Shown in pieces: positions 7,997 to 17,704 of a stretch of DNA of 64,000 nt. Origin of the DNA: Marinoscillum furvescens DSM 4134 (lineage in GTDB: Bacteria > Bacteroidota > Bacteroidia > Cytophagales > Cyclobacteriaceae); NCBI RefSeq assembly GCF_003386095.1, contig NZ_QREG01000012.1, positions 1 to 64,000 of the forward strand. The letters are read 5' to 3'. How positions within the stretch are numbered: the first letter of the stretch is position 1; each line of letters opens with the position of its first letter. A program made the translations under genes and the position numbers. A model generated the notes under the pieces. The model was not told the DNA's origin, made no database searches, and saw only the letters and a program-made list of their open reading frames with translations.

Positions 7997-9076
7997 ATGC
8001 TAGATTACTTTGACTACTTAAAACCTACCATTGGCTCTTTCGCTTTGTATACTTATGAGCATCGTATACCTAAGATTGTAGCTGATGTAATTGCTAATAA
8101 CCAAATTTCGGCAGAAATAGAGACCAGGCTGGTAGAGTTGAAAAATGCTTTGACCATTCGTGTTTCTTCACAATTACCAACGTCGGGTAATCCATATTGG
8201 CATCCGTTTCTAGAGGAGTACGATGGGGAAGAGCTCCAATCTGTACCATTTCTATTGGGTGAAATCTACTGGTATAAGCTACTTTATGAAGTAGTGAGCC
8301 AAGAGGTAAGTGACCCATTTCAGCAAATAAAGGAGTCTGATCTCAAGGGAAACATGGATTTTGTATCCGATTGCTTGTCCAGGGACTGGTCGCTCAATGA
8401 CCTTATTTACTTATGTGTGGAAGGCAATAGCGCTGATTTAAGTCAAATGAATGGATCTGCGCATGGGAAAAGCCTTAGCTATATATTGGATCATTCTAAC
8501 CTACTTGTAGACGAGTTAAACCGGGTGAGCAAAGTAGAAGTTCTTTGCGACAATGCTGGTATTGAGCTATTTACGGATTTGATGCTGGTGGCAAACCTAC
8601 TGGATAGTGGCCTGGTAGAAAAAGTGGTGCTACATCTAAAAGCACAACCCATCTTTGTTTCCGATGCTACCCGAAAGGATTTTAACTTTTTGATGAAGCA
8701 ACTGACCAACACCATGCTTGGTCGTTCATTCGAAAATTGGATAGAGCAAGGTAAGGTGGAGCTCCAGACCAGTACTTTTTGGCATGCTCCGACGTTTTTT
8801 CGCGAGGTTCCGTCAGAGGTGTTGCAGCCGAATCCCGAAACCATTTTGATAAGTAAAGGAGATGCAAATTATCGCCGATTTTTTGAGGACCGTGCATTTC
8901 CTCCGTCATCTACTTTTGACGTTCCTTTAGCGTACCGGGCTGTATATGCTTTTCGTACCCTTAAGTCTGAACTACAAACGGGACTGGATCCGGAGCGTAC
9001 AGCGGAACTCAACACTGCATTTGGAAAATCCTGGATGACAGATGGAACTCACGCAGTAATACAAAAGCTGTCTTAA
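7997..9076 (+). CDS. DUF89 / ARMT1-like metal-dependent damage-control phosphatase
   Basis: A 359-residue protein that I place in the DUF89 family (damage-control phosphatases, ARMT1-like subgroup). Seen: DNAGIE with Asp185-Asn186, SDAT with Asp223, and SKGDANYRR with Lys287 and Asp289. The Asp-Asn to Asp spacing of 38 and the late KGDxNYR motif are those I recall for human ARMT1 and its yeast relatives, where these residues bind Mn or Co and phosphate. Such enzymes hydrolyse sugar phosphates and off-pathway phosphate metabolites. Position right behind transketolase and transaldolase fits removal of side products or overflow of that pathway. A convergent ThuA gene overlaps its end by 4 bp. 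Family confidence is good; the substrate is unknown. Confidence 0.75.
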   Translation: MLDYFDYLKPTIGSFALYTYEHRIPKIVADVIANNQISAEIETRLVELKNALTIRVSSQLPTSGNPYWHPFLEEYDGEELQSVPFLLGEIYWYKLLYEVVSQEVSDPFQQIKESDLKGNMDFVSDCLSRDWSLNDLIYLCVEGNSADLSQMNGSAHGKSLSYILDHSNLLVDELNRVSKVEVLCDNAGIELFTDLMLVANLLDSGLVEKVVLHLKAQPIFVSDATRKDFNFLMKQLTNTMLGRSFENWIEQGKVELQTSTFWHAPTFFREVPSEVLQPNPETILISKGDANYRRFFEDRAFPPSSTFDVPLAYRAVYAFRTLKSELQTGLDPERTAELNTAFGKSWMTDGTHAVIQKLS

Positions 9077-9789
9077 TCTTTAGAACAAACCCACTTTATG
9101 CCACCAAGAATGTGGTTTAAAAAATGAGGTTCCCGATAGGACGCTTTGGTATGGCCTAGTGCTGTATAGAAAGCTCTACCTCCATCAAACTCATGATACC
9201 ATGCAATAGGGTGATGGTTTCCCATTTTACCTCCAGTGTAGGTCTGCTCATCTACTGTAAGTAACACTTGTATGCTGTCGTCCAATGCTGACCTAAAATT
9301 GTACCATTCGTCTGATCGTATCCACGGATCTGGCAGGTGTTCTGTAGCCAAATGCGATGCTAACACATGTAATTCCGCCTCTTGTACTTTGGGGTGATCG
9401 GCAAAATAACTGCCAACCAATTTTCCGTACCAGGGCCAATCATACTCTACGGTGGAGGCACCATGAATACCCACAAAGCCACCACCGCTTCTAATATAAT
9501 GTTGGAGTGCATCTTGTTGCTCCTCATTGAACACATCCCCCGAAGGACTTAGAAAAATCAGTGCATCGTATTTTGATAGGTTGTTACGGGTAAATGCTAA
9601 GGAATCTTCCGTAAAATAGATACTGAAGTCATTGCTAGCTGCCAGGGAATCCAGGGCTTCTTTGCCTGCGGCGATGCTTTCATGTCGGAAGCCATTCGTT
9701 TTTGAAAATACCAGCAGGTTTTGAGTGACGGCTTGTACAGGGCCAGTGACAATAAAAAGAATTAATAGGCAATGTTTAAGCTTGGTCAT
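9073..9789 (-). CDS. secreted ThuA-domain protein
   Basis: A 238-residue ThuA-like (glutamine amidotransferase-fold) protein with a Sec signal (residues 1-20, ending PVQA). Seen: LVFSKTNGFRHESI, KYDALIFLSPSGDVFNEEQQ, GGGFVGIHGAST with the usual small-residue turn, HPIAWYHEFDGGRAFYTALGH near the C-terminus, and a conserved DHP motif. The family is common in Bacteroidota polysaccharide loci; its role is thought to be in sugar turnover outside the cytosol, and no reaction can be assigned from sequence. Its start lies inside the end of the propeller-regulator gene (14-bp overlap), so both are made from one - strand message divergent to the PUL. Confidence 0.8.
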   Translation of the reverse strand: MTKLKHCLLILFIVTGPVQAVTQNLLVFSKTNGFRHESIAAGKEALDSLAASNDFSIYFTEDSLAFTRNNLSKYDALIFLSPSGDVFNEEQQDALQHYIRSGGGFVGIHGASTVEYDWPWYGKLVGSYFADHPKVQEAELHVLASHLATEHLPDPWIRSDEWYNFRSALDDSIQVLLTVDEQTYTGGKMGNHHPIAWYHEFDGGRAFYTALGHTKASYREPHFLNHILGGIKWVCSKD

Positions 9790-12697
9790 ATTCTAGCATA
9801 TAGTCCACAAGGTTCGTGTCTCTTGTGAGGTTGAGTTTTTTGCGTAATCGGTATCGGCTAATTTCTACACCACGGACCGAAATATTGAGCAAATTGGCAA
9901 TTTCTTTTGAGGTCATGTTCATGCGCAAGTAGGCACACAGTTTTATCTCTTGAGGAGTAAGTGTAGGGTGGTCTTTTTTGATGTTAGACAGGAAATCACC
10001 GTGTACCTGATCAAAATGCTTTGTAAACTGCTCCCAGCCTTCATCCTCGGACATGTTTCGGTCTATATCTCTGATCAGCTTTTTTGCTACATCTTTAGAG
10101 CCATTTTTAGCCAAATCTTTAATCGACTCCCGGATCGTAAGCATAAATTCGTTTTTATTGATCAGGTGCATGGTGGTAGTCGCCAGTTCCCTGTTTTTAT
10201 GGTCGATTTCTGCACGCAACTTGTCATTTCTCAGTTTGGTGATTTCCTGCTCGGATTTTTTCGAAACTTCTTGCAACTGACTGTCTTTCTTTTGCAGTTC
10301 GTGCTTTTGTAGTTCGGCAAGTATTTCATGTTTTTGACGGTGCCTTTTATCCAGAATAAACATGGATATAGCAAATATTAAAACTAGCACAGAAGCATAG
10401 ATCAGGTATGCTAACCTGGACTGATACCAGGGAGGATACACGGTGAAGGTAAACACTGCCGGTTCGCTAATCACTCCAAATACATTTTTGGCACGAACAT
10501 GAAAAGTGTAGGTGCCCTGTGATAGGTTAGTATATTCCTTTTCAGAGATTTCTGTCCAGTCTGACCAATCTTTATCAAAATTTTCCAACTTGTATTGGTA
10601 AAGCAAATCTTCCTGACCATCAAAGTAAGGAGTAGCATATTTGAATTTTAGCGAAGAAAAATATGCCGGTAATGAGAAGTCTGGAACATAAACACTGTCT
10701 GCTCCACCATGTACGATAATGGCACTATCTGTAACAGCCTCAATATGTCGTAAATAAGTTTGAAAAGACTGATCTCTATTATAGTTTTTACTTGGGTTAT
10801 AATGTATGAAGCCCTCTTTAGCACCAATGAAAACATTTTGATGATCTATTACGGTGATGTTTTCCAGGTCATCATTCACATATTTTAAGATTCTTGAGAA
10901 TTCTGCTGAGCGTTTTTGATATGATCCAAAATTGTTTTTTTCAAGTATCCCCAGCTCCTGATCTGTTAGGTAATAGATGTTTCCATGAATGTCTGAAGTC
11001 ATTTCTCTGACATGTTGATTAGGTGCAATCCATTTTTCCAGTTTTTGATGGTGAACAAAGCGATCTATATCTGAATCATAACTAAATATGCCAGTAGCAG
11101 CAGGGAAGACCAGCTCATTTCCAAGATCAAATACATTAATCAGGATGTTGGACGGAAACCCGCTCTGATCTCCATAGTATTTTACTTCAGAAAACTGATT
11201 CTTATGTGTGTTGTAGGTTAACCTGTAAACTCCTTTATAACCATGGGTCATAAAAATGACAGAGTCGTTGTAAAACTCAAAAACTCTACTGGACTCACGA
11301 AAATCATCTAACAATTCAATATGCCTAGACCCTGAAGAGGTGGTGTTGAGTTGCAAAAAACCGTCATAAGTTCCGGCCAAAATTTCCGTTTCATGAGGGA
11401 TTTTTTCAAACTTCCAGGTGCCAGAGACATCATAAAATGGTACAGCCTGATCATTGATAATTTCAAACGCACCACTGTGATGCCCCAAAAGTAGCGAGTT
11501 GTTGATTTGCTGGATGTTGTATACCTGCCCTCCAGAGCCAGGGATCAGTTCATAATTGCGACTTTCTGCTATGGGATCGGGGTGTGCATCCAGTTTAAAC
11601 AGTCCATTACTGGTTCCCAGGTACAGTGTATTGCCAAAGAAACCTGCACAATAACCCGTGCCTGGCAGTCCTGATTGCTCATCGATAATCGAAAAAGGTG
11701 AGGCAAGTTCCACCATAGAAATACCATTATTCAGTCCTACCCACAGGTTTTGAAATTGATCTTCATGAAGTGCCAGCACTGTTCGGTTGCCTAACCCACG
11801 GTCTTTGGTAAGGTGTAATACCGATTTTCCTGTACTGTCCAATATAAGAATGCCATTGTTTTGAGTGCCTATAGCAATCTGGTTGTTTTGAAGTAATAGC
11901 ACCTTATTTATAAGGGCCTCCTTCAGAAAATCTCCTGCCGCTACTGACCAGGGGGAAAGTTTGCCGTTGGAGAATTTAAATATGTGGCCATCTTCGAGGA
12001 ATATTAGGAGATTTCCATTTTGGTGAGGGATAATTTCTTTTATCTGATTATCCCCAAACCTTTTGGTATTAGGTATTACCTGGAAAGTTTGACCGTTGAA
12101 TTCAGCAAGGCCATGCTCAGGTGCGTAGACATACATTTTGTTGGCCACGTTGAATGCCAGACCATACTCAAATGGACGCGGTAACATGCGTGCTTTTTTG
12201 CCGTCATAGCCTATGATACCCAGGTACGAGCAAAACCAGATTTCATCTTCGTAACGCGTAATCTTCCAAATGTCCTCAAGACTTTTATTTTGGTCAGTTA
12301 GGCTGTCATATATGCTGCTGAAAGTGAGGGTGCCTGAGCTGTCTGGAGCGAAATACCCGAATTGATTTTGCCCCCCCACGTATACACGGTTGGTTTCATC
12401 TACATATACTGATCGCACACGAGTGTTGTTTTGTACTTCATATTTACGCCACTCATTTCCATCATATTCGAGCAAACCGAAGTTGTTTGCCACGTATACA
12501 AACCCGCGTTGATCCTGAATTAGGTCCCAGTTTTGAATGCCTCCCTGATAGTCTGAAGTTTGAAACGTCGTGTAAACAGGGATCTTAGAAAAACCATATG
12601 TGTCGTGCTGAGCATAGAGCATCATTGAACTCAACAAACAAAGTATTGAAGCTAGGAGCTGCATATCAATAGGAGAGCTGCGTATGAAATGGTTCAT
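9776..12697 (-). CDS. membrane-spanning propeller (Reg_prop/Y_Y_Y) transcriptional regulator with LuxR-type HTH
   Basis: 973 residues. A signal sequence follows Met12 (MQLLASILCLLSSMMLYAQ), so translation may begin at 12664 rather than 12697. A beta-propeller built of Reg_prop-like blades covers about 35-640 (for example DQRGFVYVANNFGLLEYDG and EDQFQNLWVGLNNGISMVE), then a Y_Y_Y domain (about 650-745: YQYKLENFDKDWSDW), one membrane helix (about 757-780) and a coiled coil (about 785-845). A LuxR/GerE HTH fills the C-terminus (LTPQEIKLCAYLRM, then SKEIANLLNISVRGVEISRY). There is no kinase or receiver domain, so it is a one-component sensor linking periplasmic glycan fragments to DNA. It is divergent from susC and is the likely PUL regulator. 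Confidence 0.85.
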   Translation of the reverse strand: MNHFIRSSPIDMQLLASILCLLSSMMLYAQHDTYGFSKIPVYTTFQTSDYQGGIQNWDLIQDQRGFVYVANNFGLLEYDGNEWRKYEVQNNTRVRSVYVDETNRVYVGGQNQFGYFAPDSSGTLTFSSIYDSLTDQNKSLEDIWKITRYEDEIWFCSYLGIIGYDGKKARMLPRPFEYGLAFNVANKMYVYAPEHGLAEFNGQTFQVIPNTKRFGDNQIKEIIPHQNGNLLIFLEDGHIFKFSNGKLSPWSVAAGDFLKEALINKVLLLQNNQIAIGTQNNGILILDSTGKSVLHLTKDRGLGNRTVLALHEDQFQNLWVGLNNGISMVELASPFSIIDEQSGLPGTGYCAGFFGNTLYLGTSNGLFKLDAHPDPIAESRNYELIPGSGGQVYNIQQINNSLLLGHHSGAFEIINDQAVPFYDVSGTWKFEKIPHETEILAGTYDGFLQLNTTSSGSRHIELLDDFRESSRVFEFYNDSVIFMTHGYKGVYRLTYNTHKNQFSEVKYYGDQSGFPSNILINVFDLGNELVFPAATGIFSYDSDIDRFVHHQKLEKWIAPNQHVREMTSDIHGNIYYLTDQELGILEKNNFGSYQKRSAEFSRILKYVNDDLENITVIDHQNVFIGAKEGFIHYNPSKNYNRDQSFQTYLRHIEAVTDSAIIVHGGADSVYVPDFSLPAYFSSLKFKYATPYFDGQEDLLYQYKLENFDKDWSDWTEISEKEYTNLSQGTYTFHVRAKNVFGVISEPAVFTFTVYPPWYQSRLAYLIYASVLVLIFAISMFILDKRHRQKHEILAELQKHELQKKDSQLQEVSKKSEQEITKLRNDKLRAEIDHKNRELATTTMHLINKNEFMLTIRESIKDLAKNGSKDVAKKLIRDIDRNMSEDEGWEQFTKHFDQVHGDFLSNIKKDHPTLTPQEIKLCAYLRMNMTSKEIANLLNISVRGVEISRYRLRKKLNLTRDTNLVDYMLEYDQA

Positions 12698-12791
12698 TCT
12701 TGTTGATGTGGCTAATGAGAAAAGAAAAATAAGTAATCGAATATTGAAAACCCTTTAAAATGCTTAAAAACCTATTAAAAAGGTGCCTTTG

Positions 12792-12845
12792 ATGTAGTAA
12801 TGATGTAGTAGTTATTTGGTGTTGATGTATTAATGTAGTGATGTA
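12792..12845 (+). promoter_or_regulatory. cluster of five ATGTA-core repeats upstream of susC
   Basis: The core ATGTA starts at 12792, 12803, 12825, 12833 and 12841, mostly within TGATGTAGTA-like 10-mers (two exact copies at 12790-12799 and 12801-12810). Spacings are 11, 22, 8 and 8 bp; the first three are in helical phase. A small inverted repeat ATCGT/ACGAT follows at 12848-12861, and a poor -7 box TAAATTGG at 12874-12881. The 262-bp divergent gap separates the propeller regulator from susC, so this is a likely regulator-binding array. Confidence 0.5.
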
Positions 12846-12959
12846 AAATCGTTTTCACGATCTCATACTCATCTAAATTGGTCAAAGGTTTTCGTGCAGC
12901 GAAGTGCAGCATTAACCTCATCAAGTTCTAACCATTTCTAAACTAAAACTACAATTTAG

Positions 12960-15900
12960 ATGAGACCAAGCAGAAGTATAAAGTATCAAGTGTCCGCGCT
13001 GGTGGCACTGCTGCTTATCAGTTTTTGGGCCACTGCTCAGCAGCGCACCATCAGTGGTATGGTGACCGATGCTGGAGATGGTACTCCTTTGCCAGGAGCT
13101 ACTATCATGGAGAAAGGTTCCACCAATGGAACCATAACAGATATAGAGGGACAGTTTCAGCTTACGCTGCAGGGAACAACACCTGTACTTACCGTTTCAT
13201 TCGTAGGGTTTGAGACCCAGAAAATAGTAGTGGGTGAACGGACCAATGTAGATGTACAGTTGTCCATGGCACTGGACGAGCTGAGTGAGGTGGTAGTAAT
13301 TGGCTACGGTACCCAACAGAAAAAGGTAGCCACAGGGTCTATTTCTAAAGTGAAGGCTGAAAACCTTGAAGGCTATAAGGTGCCTAGCGTACAATCAGCT
13401 CTTGACGGTCAGGTGTCTGGGGTGATAGTCAATGAAACATCTGGCCAGCCGGGATCTGGGAAAAGCATACTCATTCGTGGTATCAGCACCAATGGCGACA
13501 ATTCTCCGCTGTATATAGTAGATGGACTCACAGTGAGTAGTATAGACAATATCAACCCATCGGATATTGAATCCATTGATGTACTGAAAGATGCCGCCTC
13601 TACAGCTATATATGGTGCGAGAGCAGCTAATGGCGTAATCATCATCTCCACTAAACAAGGTAGTGACGAGGGTAGCATTACTTATGAAGGTTTTACATCC
13701 TATGCCAATCCGTGGAAACAACCAGAGATGCTCAATGCCAATCAATATGTAGAACTGATTAGAGAGAAGTTTGCCAACAGTGGACAAACTGCACAGTTGG
13801 ATAATCGAGGGTTCCCAACGAGCGGAGAAGGAGCAGTAAACACTGACTGGATGGATGAGATTTTTGATCAGTCTACCATGGTCAATCACCGCCTTTCAGC
13901 TACCATGAACAATTCCTACCTTTCACTGGAATACTGGGATCAAAATGGTGTAATAGGAGGCGAAAAGTCAAATTATAAGCGCTACGCCATTCGTATCAAT
14001 AGCACCAAAGACATCAATGATTTGATAAGTATAGGTCAAAACCTGTACCTCAATCGTACTGAAAACCAAAACCTGGGAACAAACAACGCTTTTGGAACAC
14101 TAGTAGCTGATGCGTTTGCTTATGACCCACTTACTCCGGTCTATGACGCTGATGCAGAATATGGATTTGCTCAGTCTGAGTGGGTGCAAAAGGAGTACAT
14201 CAACCCATTGAGCAGATTGTTTTTGGCAGACAATGACGGCCATGCAGATCAGATTCAGGGAAATGCTTATGTGAAAATCAAGCCTATTGAAGGCTTAACG
14301 ATAAGTAGTGACCTGGGGGTGGATTTTAGCTGGTATAACTATCGTTCTTTTCGACCAGACTACAACTATCATGCTGCATTTAATAACCCCAACAATAGCA
14401 TTGCTCAGGGATATGGCTTTGGCCAAAGGCTGCAATTTGAAAATTATGTAAACTATCAAAAAGATTTTGGCTTACACTCTATCAATGCAGTAGTAGGTAC
14501 CACCAACATCAGCCAGGAATTTGAAACTGCCGGTGGAAGTACTTTGAATATACCAGATGCAGTAAAATTCAATGATCAGTTTCAGTACATAGATGCAGCA
14601 CCGACGGATACCATAGATCTTGCTTTTGGATCAGCTGCTGTTGATTATCGTCTGGTCAGCTACTACGGCCGTCTGATTTATGATTACAACGACAAATACT
14701 TGTTTAGTGCTACACTACGCCGCGATGGTTCCAGCCGATTTGGAGCCAACAACCGATGGGGGGTATTCCCTTCATTTTCACTTGGGTGGGTAGTGTCTGA
14801 TGAGTCATTCTTTCCTACCAGTCCTGTTAGTTTCTTAAAAGTAAGAGGTAGCTGGGGGGTAAATGGTAGTGACCGAATAGGGGATCTGCGTTATGCATCG
14901 CGTATAGAAAATGCGTTTTCGTATACCTTAGGAATGAGCCCGGCATTGAACCAGGGGTCTACACTAGCTACCATACCCAATCCGAATCTCAAGTGGGAGG
15001 AAAGTGTGCAGCTTGATGTAGGTGTGGAAATGAAATTGTTTGACGATCGCCTCTCTACCGAATTTGATTACTATATCAAGACTACACGAGACCTGTTGGG
15101 TGATGAACGTATTCCTGGCTATGTGGGAGCTACCAATTTTCCAGTTTCCAATTTAGGGGAGATCCAAAACAAAGGATTCGAAGCAAGTATCAGCTACCGT
15201 CAGCGAATCGGTGATTTAAACTTTAGAAGTACGCTCAATTACACCACATTTAAAAACACTACAGTGGAAATCCCGGGTACTACTGAGTTTATCAATGGAT
15301 GGAGCTGGCCAGTGCGCAATACCGCTATTACTCGAATGACCGAAGGTGAGCCTGTAGGACATTTTGTAGGCTACAAAACCTTGGGGATTTTTCAAGATGA
15401 ATCCGATGTATTTGGGCACATCAGCAGTGAGGGAGATGTATTGCAACCTGATGCACAGCCGGGAGATCTAATCTTTGCAGATGTAAATGGAGACGGCACG
15501 ATTAACTCCGATGACCTTACAAACATTGGTTCCCCATGGCCTGATCATATTTTGGGTCTCAATCTAAGTGCAGATTATAAGGGATTTGACATTAACATAC
15601 TCTTTTCTACCCAGATAGGTCATGACATCTACAGAACCTATGAGCGGTCCGATGTGCCGTTTAGCAACCTTCAGTCTTTTTGGATGGACCGCTGGACTGA
15701 GAGCAACCCCAGCACAGAATACCCACGACTGGTACTCAACGATGTGAACGGCAACCAAAACCCATCAGATTTTTATGTAGAGGATGGGTCATTCCTCCGG
15801 TTGAGAAACCTACAAGTAGGTTATAACCTTCCAGAGAGCATTTTAGATGTGCTGCATTTGAAATCACTTCGCATCTACTTCTCAGCCAACAACCTGCTGA

Positions 15901-16028
15901 CACTGACGGGTTACAAAGGCTTTGATCCAGAGATCGGTACAGACGGCTGGATACTCAATACGGGTATTGATAAAGGCTATTACCCGAGCAACAAAACGCT
16001 GGGCGGTGGTATACGCATCTCTATGTAA
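12960..16028 (+). CDS. SusC-family TonB-dependent outer-membrane glycan transporter
   Basis: A 1022-residue SusC/RagA protein of normal length. A signal peptide covers about 1-26 (ending ATAQ), then a carboxypeptidase-regulatory-like domain (about 28-105: TISGMVTDAGDGTPLPGATI), a TonB-box-like stretch ELSEVVVIGYGTQ, and a plug domain (about 120-235) with ILIRGISTNGDNSPLYIVDG and DVLKDAASTAIYGARAANGV. The C-terminal 780 residues form the 22-strand barrel. It takes up oligosaccharides together with the SusD-like lid encoded 19-31 bp downstream. The hydrolases of the same locus (two GH16, one GH3) make a beta-1,3-glucan such as laminarin the most likely ligand; that is inference from context. 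Confidence 0.96.
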   Translation: MRPSRSIKYQVSALVALLLISFWATAQQRTISGMVTDAGDGTPLPGATIMEKGSTNGTITDIEGQFQLTLQGTTPVLTVSFVGFETQKIVVGERTNVDVQLSMALDELSEVVVIGYGTQQKKVATGSISKVKAENLEGYKVPSVQSALDGQVSGVIVNETSGQPGSGKSILIRGISTNGDNSPLYIVDGLTVSSIDNINPSDIESIDVLKDAASTAIYGARAANGVIIISTKQGSDEGSITYEGFTSYANPWKQPEMLNANQYVELIREKFANSGQTAQLDNRGFPTSGEGAVNTDWMDEIFDQSTMVNHRLSATMNNSYLSLEYWDQNGVIGGEKSNYKRYAIRINSTKDINDLISIGQNLYLNRTENQNLGTNNAFGTLVADAFAYDPLTPVYDADAEYGFAQSEWVQKEYINPLSRLFLADNDGHADQIQGNAYVKIKPIEGLTISSDLGVDFSWYNYRSFRPDYNYHAAFNNPNNSIAQGYGFGQRLQFENYVNYQKDFGLHSINAVVGTTNISQEFETAGGSTLNIPDAVKFNDQFQYIDAAPTDTIDLAFGSAAVDYRLVSYYGRLIYDYNDKYLFSATLRRDGSSRFGANNRWGVFPSFSLGWVVSDESFFPTSPVSFLKVRGSWGVNGSDRIGDLRYASRIENAFSYTLGMSPALNQGSTLATIPNPNLKWEESVQLDVGVEMKLFDDRLSTEFDYYIKTTRDLLGDERIPGYVGATNFPVSNLGEIQNKGFEASISYRQRIGDLNFRSTLNYTTFKNTTVEIPGTTEFINGWSWPVRNTAITRMTEGEPVGHFVGYKTLGIFQDESDVFGHISSEGDVLQPDAQPGDLIFADVNGDGTINSDDLTNIGSPWPDHILGLNLSADYKGFDINILFSTQIGHDIYRTYERSDVPFSNLQSFWMDRWTESNPSTEYPRLVLNDVNGNQNPSDFYVEDGSFLRLRNLQVGYNLPESILDVLHLKSLRIYFSANNLLTLTGYKGFDPEIGTDGWILNTGIDKGYYPSNKTLGGGIRISM

Positions 16029-16059
16029 TCCTATTCACAAGACTTAAATGACATTAGAT

Positions 16060-17667
16060 ATGAAATCATTAAAACTATTAGCTGCTTCTCTGTTGCTATT
16101 CGGGGCTTGTAAACAGGACCTTGAAGTGGAGCCAGTCAATCAATATTTGTCAGAGAATTTTTATCAAACCGAAGAGCAGGTATTTGCTTCTCTCATCGCA
16201 GCGTATGACCCTATCGGATGGTCTATGGCCATGGGGCAGTGGATATCACCGGTCATGCTAGGAGAGATTCGCTCAGACAATGCGAATGCCGGAGGTGATG
16301 CTTCTAACAATGATCAACCTGCATGGCAGGAATTGGATGATTTTAGAGAAACCAATACCAACACCATTCTACAGCCGATCTATCGTAAAAATTATATTGG
16401 TATTTTTCGGGCCAACCTGGTCATACTGGAGCCAGAATTAGAATCTGCCAATATCGATCGCTATCAGGCAGAAGCAAGGTTTTTGCGCGCTTATTACCAC
16501 TTTGAGCTTTTTCGCCATTTTGGCCCTGTGCCAGTAATCGACCGCTTGTTGACTCCCGATGAGGTAGGTCTGGAGCGTAGTTCCATGGATGAGCTGTTTA
16601 CACTAATCAAGGATGACCTGAAAGCAGCGATAGAAGTTCTCCCTACTACGCTTTCAGAAAATGAATTAGGACGTGCGAGCCGAGGTGCTGCTCAGGCATT
16701 ACTTGGTAAGGCTTATCTCTACTGGGCAGATTTAGACAATGATGATGCAGAAAAATTTGGGCTAGCAGCCCAGTACCTTCAGGATGTGGTGGATTCGCGC
16801 CAGTACCAGCTGGAAGATGATTTTGCAAACCTTTTTGCTTATGAGACCGAAAATTCACCTGAGGCTGTTTTAGAAATTCAGCATTCAAATCTTTGGCCTA
16901 GTGACTGGGGATGGTTTGAAGGTATTGAAGGAAACGGAATTATTCAGCTGTGTGGTATTAGAGGGCTATGCTCTGACTATCCGGAGTATTCCGCCGGATG
17001 GGGATTTTTACTGCCTACTGCAGATCTAAACGACCATTTTCTTAGCGATGACGATTACAGACGAGATGCTGCGATCATTTCATTGTCGGAATTAGAAGAA
17101 ACTGTAACCAACGAAGGAATTGCCGGCTGTGGTGTGGTGGTAGACCTTTCAGAAAATAACCCATCGGATTACACGGGCTTTTGGCAACAAAAATATGCCA
17201 ATTACAAGGAATATGAAGGAAACAACATCAATGGGGGAGATCCCAATCTCACCAAGGATGGAAATACCTACGCTATACGCTATGCGGATGTATTGTTGAT
17301 GCTTGCAGAGGCTATCCATCGTAGTGGCGGGGCGGATGCCCAGGCTTTGGAATATATAAACCTGGTACGCGAACGTGCCGCCGGTCCCGGTGACAACACA
17401 GGTTCGTTTCGCACTGCACAGCAGCTAATGGCAGATACAGGTTGGAGTTTGCAGGATGTCATCTGGTATGAGCGTCGTGCCGAGCTGGCGGGCGAAGGAG
17501 ATCGCTGGTATGACCTGGTACGAAGCGGAAGAGTTTCCAATGACCTGTTTGATGCCGAAAAGGCTTCCAACCTCAAGACTGAGAGTATTTGGCTGCCCAT
17601 TTCGCTAGAGGAAACCAGCGTGGCTACCAAGCTCTCTACATATCCTGAAACAGAGCTATTTAATTAA
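16060..17667 (+). CDS. SusD-family glycan-binding lipoprotein
   Basis: 535 residues from the ATG at 16060, which I prefer over the in-frame ATG at 16048 because it directly begins a lipoprotein signal (MKSLKLLAASLLLFGAC, Cys17). Helical SusD/RagB features follow: YQTEEQVFASLIAAYDP near the N-terminus, AEARFLRAYYHFELFRHFGPVPV in the TPR-like core, ALLGKAYLYWADL, IRYADVLLMLAEAIHR, and the C-terminal ERRAELAGEGDRWYDLVRSG typical of the family. It is surface exposed and forms the lid of the SusC barrel. It follows susC closely and is transcribed with it. Confidence 0.96.
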   Translation: MKSLKLLAASLLLFGACKQDLEVEPVNQYLSENFYQTEEQVFASLIAAYDPIGWSMAMGQWISPVMLGEIRSDNANAGGDASNNDQPAWQELDDFRETNTNTILQPIYRKNYIGIFRANLVILEPELESANIDRYQAEARFLRAYYHFELFRHFGPVPVIDRLLTPDEVGLERSSMDELFTLIKDDLKAAIEVLPTTLSENELGRASRGAAQALLGKAYLYWADLDNDDAEKFGLAAQYLQDVVDSRQYQLEDDFANLFAYETENSPEAVLEIQHSNLWPSDWGWFEGIEGNGIIQLCGIRGLCSDYPEYSAGWGFLLPTADLNDHFLSDDDYRRDAAIISLSELEETVTNEGIAGCGVVVDLSENNPSDYTGFWQQKYANYKEYEGNNINGGDPNLTKDGNTYAIRYADVLLMLAEAIHRSGGADAQALEYINLVRERAAGPGDNTGSFRTAQQLMADTGWSLQDVIWYERRAELAGEGDRWYDLVRSGRVSNDLFDAEKASNLKTESIWLPISLEETSVATKLSTYPETELFN

Positions 17668-17704
17668 GAAATACCTAAAAAACACAATAACTAAAAACAA
17701 CTCG

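Noticed and set aside
13395-13889. 164-residue - strand ORF inside susC
   Set aside because: Antisense to conserved plug-domain coding; no signal, motif or promoter of its own.
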